The translations under genes and the position numbers were made by a program. The notes under the pieces are model-generated. The model searched no databases. It had not been told where the DNA came from and saw only the letters and a list, made by a program, of their open reading frames with translations. From Saturnia japonica (taxonomy: Eukaryota > Arthropoda > Insecta > Lepidoptera > Saturniidae), in the NCBI GenBank assembly GCA_033032175.1, contig CM065322.1, positions 8,866,001 through 8,930,000 on the forward strand: a stretch of DNA of 64,000 nt. The letters are read 5' to 3'. Shown one piece after another: positions 45,758-57,095 of this stretch (the first letter of the stretch is position 1; every line of letters begins with the position of its first letter).

Positions 45758-46213
45758 AGTTATGTTTTAATTTTCTGTTGTTAGCGTTAACAATTGCAGA
45801 AAGGTAACTTATTTAAGCCCCCATAAATCTTAAGAAATACATGCGACGCGCTCGGATATAGCGTCGAAGAGCGTGGGCTGAAATGCTACTATGAGTTTGA
45901 ACTTTTAGTAATGAAAAAGATCGTGATAGAACCATAGCGTCATTCTAGAATATTTTGTAAGGTAGCTCTCACATGACTAGCTTTGATCTTTAATTTGAGA
46001 TACCATGGCGAATAAGCTAAGGCAACTATAAGACTATAGTGTATCTCTCAGTGATTTTATGACTCCTGACGACTTAACTGATTGAACTCACATTCACATA
46101 ATACCTAAAAAAAAAATATCGAGACGATGGTTCATAATTATGTTGGGATCCGATAAGTGGCGCTGTGATCGAGGCTTTAACTACCGGAAAGTGCAGAACA
46201 ACACCTGTAGGGG

Positions 46214-47149
46214 TCAGCAGGTATCATAATTATAATGTATAACAAAATATTCACGACTGGAAAATACGAGGCTATATAAAGTATAGAAATCATTAGGACT
46301 TAGGTCGGGGCTGTACGGTGGATGGTCTAATAATTCTATGTTTTCTTGCTCTAAAAACTCTTTTGTTCTGTGCGCGGTGTGAGAACTCGCATTGTCGTGA
46401 TGGAGGATGATGCGGCGGTTGCCGTTCTCTTTACGGACTTCAGAAACGACCTGTGGCAAACAAATGCTAGCATACCATTCTGCATTAACCGTTCTTTGTC
46501 CCTCAAGAGGAATAGTCGTAAAATGGCCGGTTTTGGAGACAAACGTGGCCACCATTTTTTTTGCAACACTCCGTGAACGAATAATTTTTGTTGGCTTTAA
46601 CTCATTTTCGAACACCCAAACTCGTGACTGGTTTTTTGTTTCGTTTTCGTACGCGTATATCCAGGATTCGTCACCTGATACTATGTTGTATACAGCATTT
46701 GAGGATCCTGCGTGAAATCTTTCGAGAGTTCTGACGCACCAAGTAACGCGAGCCGCTTTGTGCTCTTCACAGAGCGAATGCGGTATCCATCGGGAAAACA
46801 ACTTTTGTACACCTAATTGTTCATGCAACATTATTTGTATTTGACTCATGCCAATGTCTAAAGTTGCCTTAATTTCGCGGTATGTTACATGTCGATCTTC
46901 CTCAATCAGCTTACGCACAGCATCAACGTTTTCTTGGGTGACTGCAGTTTTTGAACGACCTTGACGAGGATCATCACTGAGCTTGACACGTCCACGTTGA
47001 AATTCAGCAAACCAGCGATAAATTGTGGTTTTGGATGGGGCTTCATCACCAAATGCAGAAATCATCCGGTCAACACACTGTTTTTGTGTTAAACCACTTC
47101 GAAGGTCATAATAAATCATCGCTCTTGAATTTTCTCGAGTCAATTCCAT
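46214..47149 (-). CDS. Mariner transposase, C-terminally altered
   Basis: A cut-and-paste transposase of the mariner family. From Met at 47149 (MELTRENSRAMIYY): an N-terminal paired-type DNA-binding region with two helix-turn-helix parts (residues ~1-110, with GLTQKQCVDRMISAFGDEAP and SKTTIYRWFAEFQRGR), the linker FSRWIPHSL, then the catalytic core. The three acidic residues are present: Asp in SGDESWIYAY, Asp in ILHHDNASSHTA, and Asp in YSPDLSPNDF. The last two are separated by 34 residues (D,D34D). After SPNDF the expected C-terminal ~40-50 residues are missing and an unrelated tail (YTLYSLVFSSRE) ends the frame at about 311 residues, against ~345 usual. I prefer this Met over upstream in-frame codons because homologous transposases begin here. 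No clear TIRs are seen, so the element is probably truncated and immobile. Confidence 0.88.
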   Translation of the reverse strand: MELTRENSRAMIYYDLRSGLTQKQCVDRMISAFGDEAPSKTTIYRWFAEFQRGRVKLSDDPRQGRSKTAVTQENVDAVRKLIEEDRHVTYREIKATLDIGMSQIQIMLHEQLGVQKLFSRWIPHSLCEEHKAARVTWCVRTLERFHAGSSNAVYNIVSGDESWIYAYENETKNQSRVWVFENELKPTKIIRSRSVAKKMVATFVSKTGHFTTIPLEGQRTVNAEWYASICLPQVVSEVRKENGNRRIILHHDNASSHTAHRTKEFLEQENIELLDHPPYSPDLSPNDFYTLYSLVFSSREYFVIHYNYDTC

Positions 47150-47249
47150 TTTCTCAACGACTAAACAAGTTTGACAAAACCTTGTGACAAGACCGAGAAT
47201 CTTTTTTAAAATAAATAAATTGTATTCGATTTTTAAAACCAAGGGGTTT

Positions 47250-47690
47250 TCAATTCATCATCATCATCATATCAGCCGTAGGACGTCCACTGCTGAACAT
47301 AGGCCTCCCCCATAGATCTCCAGAGCGACCGATCTTGTGCGGCCTGCACCCAACGGCTCCCAGCGACCTTTATTATGTCGTCTTTCCATCTAGTGGGGGG
47401 CCGTCCTACGCTGCGCTTTCCGGTGCGTGGTCTCCACTCGAGAACCTTTCTGCCCCAACGGCCGTCAGTTCTCCGAACTATGGGCCCCGCCCACTGCCAC
47501 TTCAACTTGCTAATCCTTTTGGCTATGTCGGTTACCTTAGTTTGTCTACGGATCTCCTCATTTCTGATTTGATCTCGTAGAGAAACACCAAGCATAACCC
47601 TCTCCATAGCTCGCTGAGCGACCTTGAGCTTTCTTATAAGGCCCACAGTGAGCGACCACGCACTTAAAGCACACGCACTGAGCAATTAAA
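47250..47690 (-). mobile_element. RTE-type LINE 3' end (copy 2)
   Basis: Close relative of 25957-26374, with the same protein tail on the minus strand (AWSLTVGLIRKLKVAQRAME, SLRDQIRNEEIRRQTKVTDI, KLKWQWAGPIVRRTDGRWGR, GRPPTRWKDDIIKVAGSRWV, AAQDRSLWRSMGEAYVQQWT) and a longer (ATG)n 3' tail. His-to-Pro in WAGHIVRR is one of few differences. The frame is open for the fragment. CAATT occurs at both ends (47248-47252 region and 47681-47686 region), too short to be sure of a duplication. It lies about 100 bp from the start of the mariner reading frame. Confidence 0.88.
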
Positions 47691-47834
47691 AAGATTTTAA
47701 TATGACAGGAACAGTGGAAATATTCCATTCCCGATACTTTTAGTGCGATATGTTATAATTAGGGCCAAAACGAGGGTATCGGCTGCCCTGGTGCATGATA
47801 TAATTTGCCACCCCTATAGCCTATAGACATAACT

Positions 47835-47935
47835 ATACTATTTCCATTTCTTTATTTTCTCGATAACAGCTCTAATTTGATAGTTGTAGTGTTGTGACCA
47901 AATAAGTAATGATATTAATCGCATATATCAAGTGA
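47835..47935 (-). repeat. Dispersed repeat family J (copy 1)
   Basis: In complement: GGTCACAACACTACAACTAT, CAAATTAGAGCTGTTATCGA, GAAAATAAAGAAATGGAAAT. The same text is at 56445-56515 (plus), and its second half at 48325-48375 (plus). Confidence 0.6.
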
Positions 47936-48974
47936 CAGTGACGATTCATCAGATTTTGATTAAAATAAATAAATAAAGATTACCTGTCGTTATAATTATT
48001 TCCTTTCATTGTCGAGTACCCACCTATACCTACTTATTTTACAACAGCTTCGAAAATTTTGAAGAAGTAGGCATTAGCAATCAAGAATTAATACGTGTAA
48101 CATCGTGTAATGAAATATAATATTAGTTAATAAATCTGTACAAAAGTATCCGACAGTAGACATTTTGTAAAAAAATATCGGGTCTGTAATCGTATTACTT
48201 TTATCGATATAGCTCCATCCCTATCAGTTTCTCCGACTCTGGTATAACCTTGTACGTGTGTAAACGGCATATTTTTATAAAATAATGCATACATAATGTA
48301 AAAAAGGCCCTCGTTCAAGTTTTCACAGGAGCTGTCATCGAGAAAATAAATAAATGGAAATGGTATAATACTAACTCCTTTTAGGTAATTTAATACATAA
48401 AATAATGGCATTATTTTTAAATACGTGTAGGCACATGAGACATTTAAAAAAATAAATGCTTTTAGCTTTAACTTAATTTTTTTTTAGTAGACTTTGTTAA
48501 TTTTAAAACAAAGTATAGACCAAGGCATAACTTTAGTAATAGTAATTTCAAACCTCCACGCAAACATAGGTAGGTACAGCAGAGTTATCATGTTTGTGCT
48601 CATTGGAATGGTTGAAATTCATAGGTTATTTGTGTCGAGGGATTAAAATTAATAATTTAACTTGTCTACTCTTTAGTCAAATGTCTTGATTTCCTTTGTT
48701 TATATTTTATGTGAGCCCTAGGAAGGTACCGACATGGCTCGACCCTGCATAAAATAATAAAATATGTTAGTTCATGTAATACAAAACTCAATGAAGGATA
48801 TATATAACACCAGCCTATTGTTACTCGTAAAAATTTAAGCTTCGTATTAAAATTTGAAACGATTGTTGTTTGTTAATGTAATTTGTGGCACAGCTGAAGT
48901 CTTTTAAGACTTCCGAGTTTGAAGTGCTCATGAATATGTTACGGCAGTGTTACTTTTCTAACACCGGTATATAC
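47936..48974. other. AT-rich DNA with a family J fragment
   Basis: 48325-48375 carries GAGCTGTCATCGAGAAAATA, then AATAAATGGAAATGGTATAA (family J). No gene. The 94-codon minus-strand opening at 48127-48411 has no motif and overlaps this repeat. Confidence 0.45.
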
Positions 48975-49400
48975 AAACACTAGCGGTGCCCCGAATATTC
49001 ACTCGCATTTATTACACAGTAATTACCTTCTTCTCTAATATAATTTTTACATATATTTCTAACAATTCGCACAGCCTATGTCAATTAAAGAATGACAACA
49101 AAATTTTATCAAAATCAGATGAGATTTTTCTACCATTTCTAAAAGTATTATTGACGATTTATTAGCCTATCAATAATGGGATGGCTTATAACTTACCGTG
49201 TACAAAATGTCATCAAAAGCGGTTGAGAATGAAGTATTAAATTGTATTAAAAAAAAATTACGATTTCTAAAATTATTATTAGAATTATTGACATTTTTAA
49301 AATTTATCAATTAAGAAACGACGTATACTTTTCGTCTTGAAATAATTATAAGAGTCTGTCAAGCTGTTTTTAAGTTAAATCCAGACATACAAACAGAGAG
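48975..49400 (-). repeat. Dispersed repeat family I (copy, inverted)
   Basis: Contains TAGCGGTGCCCCGAATATTC at its left, then the complement of the family I units (AGCCTATCAATAATGGGATG, ACAAAATGTCATCAAAAGCG, GTTGAGAATGAAGTATTAAA), ending near the complement of TCTCTGTTTGTATGTCTGGA. Confidence 0.65.
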
Positions 49401-49974
49401 ACGCTGGAATTATTTTTTTATTTCATATTCGTGGTCAAATAATATTTAGTTTAATGAACATTATTATCAATTCTGTACATAAAATGTCCATCATAATATA
49501 ACATAAAGTAATGTACTTACTATGAAATAAGGTTTAAAATTACTTACAAAGTATGATTTATTAATTTGAAGTAAAGTAATATTTCTTTTGAATTGAGTTT
49601 CTAAGAATAGACAGTAATGCATTATTTACCCAAATAACCGAAAGAAATCTAAATATATTACCGTCACGATAAGACTAAAATAAATAGCCAATTTCGTGTG
49701 GCCCTTGTAAGTAATCAAGTTTCCCCAGTCCCGAATAATCTCTTACGGAATCCTAATACAATTCACATTACAATAATTTTCTTCAAATGATATCTAATAA
49801 ATTAAGTCTCATCTAAATTCACATTACTGTAATGCAATTTCTAATAGATGATACTAAATCTAAAACAAATTATAAATCCGATAATATATACTAATTATAA
49901 AACACTTCAAAAATTTTGCGTCTCTGAAACATATTATCTATCCATTCGTTGTGTTTTATCTTTAATTTAATGCG
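49401..49974. other. AT-rich DNA, nothing recognised
   Basis: No gene-like structure or repeat assignment. Confidence 0.35.
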
Positions 49975-50260
49975 TGAAGAGAAAACTTCGAACTCCTTTT
50001 TAAGCATATTGTGCGCACGCGAGATTTAGTATGGTTAAAGTTTATATAGAGAAGGAGTGAATAAAGCTAACATTTATATCTTTATAATACGTGTTACTTA
50101 AACATTAAATTAAATAATATTGTGAATCCTACCCGCCAAAACATTGACATTGAGACTCAGTGATAAGTGATTAATACTTATTGTTTACGTTTACTGCAAA
50201 TGTAAAACAGATACAAAATCAAAAAGTCGCTGGTCGAATTTCGACCATTGGGAGACCGCT
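49975..50260 (-). repeat. Dispersed repeat family H (copy 2)
   Basis: Complement of 56690-57095 over GTTAAAGTTTATATAGAGAA, ATTGTGAATCCTA, CAAAACATTGACATTGAGAC, CACTCAGTGATAAGTGA-like text and AAAAAGTCGCTGGTCGAA. Non-coding. Confidence 0.65.
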
Positions 50261-52559
50261 ACTTTAAGATATTACATAATATCTTTATTTTTATGTTTCA
50301 GAAATCAGAAACTTTGTCTGCACAATCAGAGACTAGGTAAAACAATGGTAGGTACAAAGTTTTTTTTTTCTTATTTCCTGATAGTCATCTATTTATAATG
50401 GACTCTAATTAGGAAGATTACGTTAAAAAAAATTCTCTGTCTCTCTATCTGTTTTTATGTCCAGATTTAACTCAAAGACAGCTTGGCGGAATGAATTTGT
50501 ATAAAATGAAAATAATACAGAATATTAAAACATCGTAAACAATAAAACTGTATTAGCAATATATTTATTTATATTTTAACATATAAATTCAACTGGTATC
50601 AATGCTCAGACCTTCTTGTTTTAATTGGCTGGGAATTTTCCCGTATAAATTGGTGGTTAAGTCGTGTTCGTAGAGAGCCCAGCGTTTCATTACACGAAAA
50701 CTAGTCCAGCAAACATATTGAATATCAACGAGAACCCCAGTAGGTATCGTAAAGCCTTCTAGGTAGAGGCTTTATAAGAGCTTAAACACCCAAACATGAA
50801 TTACAAAATCTCGAAAATAATCGGTCTTTAAAATTTATATTCAGAGTAATAGAAATAAGGTGGTTAGTTTGTTACAAAGGGTTTTTTTAAACGCTGTTTT
50901 TTATAAATAAACTTGCTGGCCTTCTGCCCTTTCTAATAGTCAATAACTCGACAACAGCGCTATCTACCCCAATTTAATCCTGAATAAAATTATTCCAATC
51001 TTTGCATAACATTATTATTTTTATTATAGTACACCTGAAATGTTGAATAAGATCTTGTTAAAAAAAAAAAATTTCGTACTCTTTTCGACAAATCCTTTCA
51101 TATTTTTGATATCCATATCCCATGATATTATGATTCTATGGGTACATATAAAATAACTGGCCCCAATCTTTTTGAGTCCGCCTTATTGTATTTATAATGA
51201 CGTCCCTTAGTTAACCATTCATTGTCATCCAAACTTAACGTGCATGCAAAATTTCAGTTCAATCAGTTAGAATTCACTGTTTTAAAATTAAGTTCCAATA
51301 TTTATATAATAAGGTAAATTAACAAAAGCTTGTAAAAATGATACGTTTCAAAAAGTAATTTTATGTAATAATAAATGTCTATAAAGCTAAGGAGCTCAAT
51401 GTAGTATAACATGTTATTTATGTACAAATAAGAGTCAGTGACCTTCCAAACAAATAAACAATATCGGAAAGCAAATGCGGAAAACACCAATTGCTCCGAA
51501 TGTAGTTTATACGAGGAAAAAATATTATCATAGATATAGTTTATGAACAGAAATAATAATAATAATAATACCATCATCATTTTAATGGCTTTTGCATGAG
51601 AACTGACAAATTAACTTCCACTCATACATACGCCTATAAATTATTAACTTTTAGTTAATTAATATACGTTTATATTACTAGCAACGCACCCATGTAGGCA
51701 ATACTTTATACTTTGTGTAAAACTATCGACATTTTAAGAGAAATAAATTAATTTTTCAAACTATTCTATAGCCTATGTTACTCGCTTACACTCAACCTTA
51801 ATATTGGTGAAAAAAATTTAAAATGGGTGCAGTAGTTTTTGTGTTTATGCAATACAAACAAAATAAAAAAAATCGAAACTTTCCTCTTTATAATATTGGT
51901 ATAGATATTAAATTTATGTCAAAATAAAATTACAAATACTGGATTCCATCTAAATCGCTGCCAGAAAAAAAACGTATCCAGAAGGCTGGCCGCATTGTCC
52001 CATTGTATGATAATACTTATAAGCTGACCAAAGCATTATTAACCAGCCAGGTAGGTCGCGATGTACTTCGTTAAGCATTCTCGCGAATTCTTTGAAAATA
52101 TTGCATTCGTTCAGACCTCACGGTCCCAGGGTTTCGACTCCTGATGCCACAAATATGTAGCCACTACCAAAGGCCGTATAGGTATTTGCGATATCTGAAG
52201 TGGAGCACTTGGAGCTGAGGCAACTGCTGAGCCAACCCTCAAGGAAGTAAGTGGAAGATGGGATGGTGTCAGTATATCGAAGTGATTATTATACATATGA
52301 TAGATAATTAGATATAGAATTTCATATAGAAGTGAAACTCTTATGAATTAATTATTTACTCAACCATTACCACAAAAAAGACTGACGCTTCTTAACACTT
52401 TAAAGTGAAATCAAAGTAGATCAAAATATGTATTCATCTAAATTTATATATAATATGGAGTTATGACTTTAATTTAAGTTAAAATGATGTGTTTAACTAA
52501 TTGTAATTAAGAGCTACGCTTATTATCGAGAAAACGGATTTGACAGAATAAAAACCAAC
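50261..52559. other. AT-rich DNA with weak features
   Basis: 50302-50336 is a 35-bp segment with acceptor-like TTTTATGTTTCAG and donor-like AGGTAAAA; on its own it is not convincing. 50365-50500 carries a family I head (TTCCTGATAG, CTATCTGTTTTTATGTCCAG, ATTTAACTC). 51670-51890 has an ACTAGCAACGCACCCATGTA head and an AAAATGGGTGCAGTAGTTTT tail, another dispersed repeat. No gene. Confidence 0.4.
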
Positions 52560-52760
52560 ACAGCACTGTAATCCATACTAATATTATAAATGCGAAATTA
52601 ACTCTGTCTGTCTGTCTGTTACGTTTTCACGCCTAAACCGCTGAACCAATTTTGATATATTTTGGTATAGAGATAAATTGCATCTTGGGAAAGGGTATAG
52701 ACTACTTTTTGTAACGAAAATAAAACTATAAGGGTATAAAATGGGGGATGAAAGTTTTTA
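52560..52760 (+). repeat. Dispersed repeat with CTGTCTGTCTGTTACG core
   Basis: GAAATTAACTCTGTCTGTCT, GTTACGTTTTCACGCCTAAA, CCGCTGAACCAATTTTGATA, then TTGGGAAAGGGTATAGACTA. This text class is widespread in moth and butterfly genomes, and I recognise it as non-coding repeat. Copy number here is one clear copy. Confidence 0.5.
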
Positions 52761-53519
52761 AGAACAATATATGGGAACACCAAATGCGTATGCGCGATAA
52801 TGGTGGAATGACATCGGCTCCCATACCAACGGGTTTGTTGATTTACTATGCGCATATGCAGTAATTATGAAATAACAGCGTTGTCAAGGTCAAAATGTTT
52901 GTTGATTTATAAAAAGAAATGTATTGTATTTCTAATAATTACCTATTAAATGATAGTCCAGTATTCTTTTTAAGATTGGCTGAAGTGTATATAAACTGTT
53001 TAACTACGCAGTACGGCGTAATGACTGTTTTATTTAATGATACTGTCAAATGGCGGCTCACGGGAGTTTATGTATTCTAAGCGATATACCTATTAAAAAT
53101 TATCTGGATTATACAGTTTTACATGTGAATTATTCCATTGTGTTATATTATTCCACATGTGGTGAAAATAAATCTTGGGTGAAAGTTTGTATGAAGAACC
53201 CTTTCATATTTATGCTTTTGGTAAGAAAGGAATAAAAGGGGTTCATGTTTTTCAAAAAACCTTCCCGCAGGCCGGTACAATAAGGTATAATTTTAATTAT
53301 TTTTGAAGTTTTATTGGGACGTTTAATGCGTTGGATTCTTAGTGGCATTTAATGACAATACCATACACAGTATAATCCACCCATCTATTATTTATTTTGG
53401 TTTGTCGTGTTCCGAAATCAGCCGGTGCATATGCAGTAATATAGCAGGGTGGTAGGGATTGCAACCACAATACACATAGTGATAACATAACATTTTTTTT
53501 GGTATTATATTAATAAAGC

Positions 53520-54240
53520 TATCTATATTAATAAATCTGTAGTCCTGTCTGTACTTTTAATATTTTTCCAAAATTTCCGGATATGCATATTATATGAACG
53601 AATATGCCATTACATTTTTTTTTGTCCGTCGGTGTGTCTGTTTGTATGTCCGGATTTAACTCAAAAAAACCTTGACCAATTCTTATGAAATTTTATACAT
53701 GGGATGCTTCGGTAGGTACATCGGTCAGTTGATAGGCTATAAATTTCAAAATTACTTTTAGATATTATTAAAAAAAATTCGTTAATTCAATTATGAACAC
53801 GGAAAGTAAAAGTCATTCCATGAATGAAGTAATGAGAATTTTCAATAACACTATTGGGAACCGTAAAAAAATGAATTTTCAAAATTTTTAAATTTCATTA
53901 ATTCTTAACCGATTTTGATGGAATTTTATACACAGGAAGTCTAACTATTTATATAATTAATGGGCTATAAGAATTGTCAAAATTACTTTAAAAATTAAAA
54001 AAAAGGAATAAGAAAAGTTTAATTTTCATCAATTCTCAACCGATTCTCATCAAATTTTGTAGACGGGAAACATACATCATACTATAATTGAGAGGCTATA
54101 AGAATTGTTCACAATGCATCAGAAATTTTACATTAGAATAATAGTTTTCAACCGACTTTGATGAAAATTATACACGTGAAATACATGCCACTCCTCAATT
54201 GATACGGCATATGCATTGTCAACAATATGAGTTAAAAATA
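53520..54240 (+). repeat. Dispersed repeat family I, best-preserved array
   Basis: The head (TCTATATTAATAAATCTGTA, TCCTGTCTGTAC, TTTCCGGATATGCATATTAT, TGTCTGTTTGTATGTCCGGA, TTTAACTC) is followed by about five decaying units of roughly 115 bp, each with an 'AACCGATTTTGATG' part, an 'ATTTTATACACGGG' part and an 'ATTGATAGGCTATA' part. A satellite-like interior inside a dispersed element. Confidence 0.7.
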
Positions 54241-54556
54241 AAGGGATTTCAATAATTTTTGCATAGTAACAAACTGTGCGGAGCCCCGGAAACACCACTA
54301 GAAAGATCATCACTTGAGGACGGCTCGACGCATTTAAATGTTTTTTTTTTTTTGTATGTTCGTCACTATCCGAATAGGGTTTGTATGAAAGAGATTTTTT
54401 GTAAAATCCATAGGAAAAGTCAAATATTTTTATGGCATTTTTGTATGAGAATCTCAAAAAAATGTGACGTGTTCAGTTTGACTGTGTATTGTCTCAATTC
54501 ACACAAATTCAAGAAAAGATTCGGATGGATGAGACTCTACTCAACGAACTGACCGT

Positions 54557-54754
54557 CCGCAGCTTCTACTGACAAACAATGCACAGCTACTACTGACAAA
54601 CAATGCGCAGCTACTACTGACAAACAATGCGCAGCTACTACTGACAAACAATGCACAGCTACTACTGACAAACAATGCACAGCTACTACTGACAAACAAT
54701 GCGCAGCTACTACTGACAAACAATGCGCAGCTACTACTGACAAACAATGCACAG
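54557..54754. repeat. 24-bp minisatellite, 8 units
   Basis: Units of GC(A/G)CAGCTACTACTGACAA followed by ACAAT, from 54557 to 54748, plus a 6-bp partial unit. Unit 1 is slightly diverged. Units 2-8 differ only at one A/G position, in the order A,G,G,A,A,G,G, which looks like duplication of larger blocks. Because 24 is a multiple of three, repeated octapeptide frames appear on both strands; I do not call them genes. Confidence 0.95.
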
Positions 54755-55264
54755 TCTAAACCACTGGAGATAAAGGCGTTATAAAATAAACGTACTTCAT
54801 TTTTTTTGCTAAGCACACTTCTCTTTTTCTTCATTGGTAAATTGAACCCATGCGAAGACGGGGCAAGTCGCTTGTATGTAATAATATAGCATTATATTTC
54901 CTTTAAAAATATTGAAGAAGTCATTCTTTGGTTCATTTCGCCTACTATTAATCAAACCTCTAAATCTCTGTAACACTCTCCGTGTATTTGTCCAATTTAT
55001 TTCCACAGACCACTCCTATATCATAATAATTACGAAGCCCGACATTTATTATTATTTGTATAAATATTCCTGTCTACATTATATGCATTATTTATTTGTT
55101 TATTATATTTTATCCTGTATTGCGAACAAGATTCGAATAGTTTTATTATTATTGGAGATTTCCCCCACAATACGTAACAAAAATAACGACTCCTATTAAA
55201 TTCAACATAGAGTAATAAATTTTCTAAATTACCTCAAGTTTTTCTCTGTATTATGTAGGTACAT
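54755..55264. other. AT-rich DNA, nothing recognised
   Basis: No gene or repeat structure is supported between the minisatellite and repeat D. Confidence 0.35.
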
Positions 55265-55515
55265 ACAAGAAAATTTTTAACAAAAAAACCCAGCTTCAAT
55301 CGTTTTGAGAAGTTCCCTGGTGTATCTACGAAGTCGAAGGTTCATTGCCAATTAAATTAAAATGTAACCACCCTTAGGGTGGTTCACCCAGCTTTTCAAC
55401 GAAAAAAGAATCATGCAAATCGGTTCATAAACTAAGAAGTTATGGCTGAACATCCATAAAAAAAATATGCGTTTGAATTGAGAGCCTCCTCCTTTTTTTG
55501 AAATCGGATAAAAAT
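55265..55515 (+). repeat. Dispersed repeat family D (copy 4, most complete)
   Basis: AAAATTTTTAACAAAAAAAC, CTTCAATCGTTTTGAGAAGT, TATCTACGAAGTCGAAGG, TTGCCAATTAAATTAAAATG, AATCGGTTCATAAACTAAGA, CTGAACATCCATAAAAAAAA, CTCCTCCTTTTTTTGAAATC. It defines the order used to recognise the other copies. Confidence 0.6.
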
Positions 55516-56164
55516 ATTGTGGGATTTTACGAAAACTAGAGGCAAAGAAATTTTCTTCTATAAAAAATTTTGCACGAATTTTATTTCTCGTATTAAATTT
55601 TTAAAGTGACAATGTTTGAGAAAATAAATGTTTAAATTCATTAAATACTTCTAGAAGTTTTTGACTCCAAGATCCAAATACCTGACTAGTCAATATCGCA
55701 ATTACAGCGATACTACAGAAAATATCAAGTATTTAGTCTCTTTCTTTATATACATCCAAACAATATGAAGATCTACAAAAATATTTTTTTCATCTGTCTC
55801 TAATTTTGTAATTTAAAGCATGGGTGCAAAGTAAAAAAAATCAACTATTTATTCGAAATTTATATTTTATTAATATAAGGAAATACATGCTCGTAAATAC
55901 ATTAGCCGTCGTCGCCCTGCCTCAAAAGTGGTTATTTATCAGCATATACCATAAAGTGATACAGCAAAAATATTACCAACTTTGGCATGTGAAACAAACA
56001 AAATAATTTTAGAGACATTGACCTTGACAGCTTGGCATCAAGCCAAGGAAAGAAAAGTGCTGATATAGAGGCGCGCTAAAGGGCAAATCGGGATTAACTG
56101 GAATATTTAGACTCGTCCCAAATTCTCCAAGTGTAAAATGTCAGTTTAATCGTGATTATATATG
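55516..56164. other. AT-rich DNA, nothing recognised
   Basis: No supported feature. Confidence 0.35.
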
Positions 56165-56515
56165 GTACTAGCGGTGCCCTGCGGCTCCTCAAGCATTTCC
56201 GTAATTTTATTGTTACTCACGTTATTGACATTTCATATTTACAGTCTACACCATAAACAGTATGTACAGTACACCATGTTTAAGGAAGTAATCCCATATC
56301 TAAAACTTCATCAAAATTAGGTAATATTTTTTTTTACATTTAATTTTTTTTATTAACCATCCTTGTAACCTATCAATTATGGAATAAAAAATGCTTCTCG
56401 TCTGCAAAATTTCGATATATACGATCGATATCTTTACTTATTTAGTCACAACACTACAACTATCAAATTAAAACTGTCATCGAGAAAATAAAGAAATGGA
56501 AATGGTATATAATGA
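56165..56515 (-). repeat. Family I (inverted) plus family J
   Basis: 56165-56420 begins ACTAGCGGTGCCCTGCGGCT and carries inverted family I text (CTATCAATTATGGAATAAAA). 56445-56515 is family J on the plus strand (AGTCACAACACTACAACTAT, CATCGAGAAAATAAAGAAAT). Confidence 0.55.
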
Positions 56516-56689
56516 ACCATTATGTATTGGTTAAGTAATAAGCTTTACCTAAAGGATTGCAAAACCTTAAATTTTTGTATTGAAGACTCACACATTTTCT
56601 TGCAAATATCGGTTAATAATTAAATCTATTTTATTTGAGTAATCTCAAAGGGATTTTGATTTGCTTTATTAATGTTTCATATTAGTGAT

Positions 56690-57095
56690 CAGAACACAGA
56701 ACATTTATTAATAGGTACAGATGCGGTTTGTTGGATACAGTTTTTTTTTTTGTATAAACTAGCGGTCGCCCAATGATCAATATTCGACCAGCGACTTTTT
56801 AATCATAGACTATTTTCTGTTTGACATTTGCAGTATGAACCTAAACAATGAATATTATATCACTTAGTGTCACTTTTCATTGAGTGACTATGTCAATATT
56901 TTTGGGGGTCTAAATTCAATGGCACTGGTTAGGGTTAGGATTCGCAGTATTAATTGATTTAATTTAATATTATAATAATAGTAACAGATATTATATATAA
57001 ATTTTAGCTTACTACACTCCTCCATATAAACTTTAACCATGCGAAATCTCAATCTTCCGTGCACGCAATACGCTTAAAAAGGTGAACTAAGTTTT
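56690..57095 (+). repeat. Dispersed repeat family H (copy 3, longest)
   Basis: GTGATCAGAACACAGAACAT, GGTACAGATGCGGTTTGTTG, AACTAGCGGTCGCCCAATGA, CATAGACTATTTTCTGTTTG, CAGTATGAACCTAAACAATG, TTTTTGGGGGTCTAAATTCA, then the part shared with 42650 and 49975. Nearly identical over its first ~250 bp to 57935-58190. Confidence 0.75.

Noticed and set aside
46370..46715. Plus-strand frames inside the mariner transposase
   Set aside because: Antisense to the long conserved minus-strand transposase frame.
46130..47250. Intact autonomous mariner element
   Set aside because: No matching terminal inverted repeats or TA pair could be seen, and the transposase lacks its C-terminal end.
50302..50336. 35-bp micro-exon with acceptor TTTTATGTTTCAG and donor GTAAAA
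   Set aside because: Such signals occur by chance in AT-rich DNA; no neighbouring exon or recognisable peptide supports it.
53520..54240. CRISPR-like array, because of regularly spaced repeats
   Set aside because: Repeats are diverged, units abut without unique spacers, copies are dispersed in both orientations, and the DNA is from an insect-like genome.
54537..54834. Minus-strand frames with a repeated octapeptide (ALFVSSSC / HCLSVVAA)
   Set aside because: They exist only because the 24-bp minisatellite has a period divisible by three. There is no signal, no unique flanking coding sequence and no splice context.
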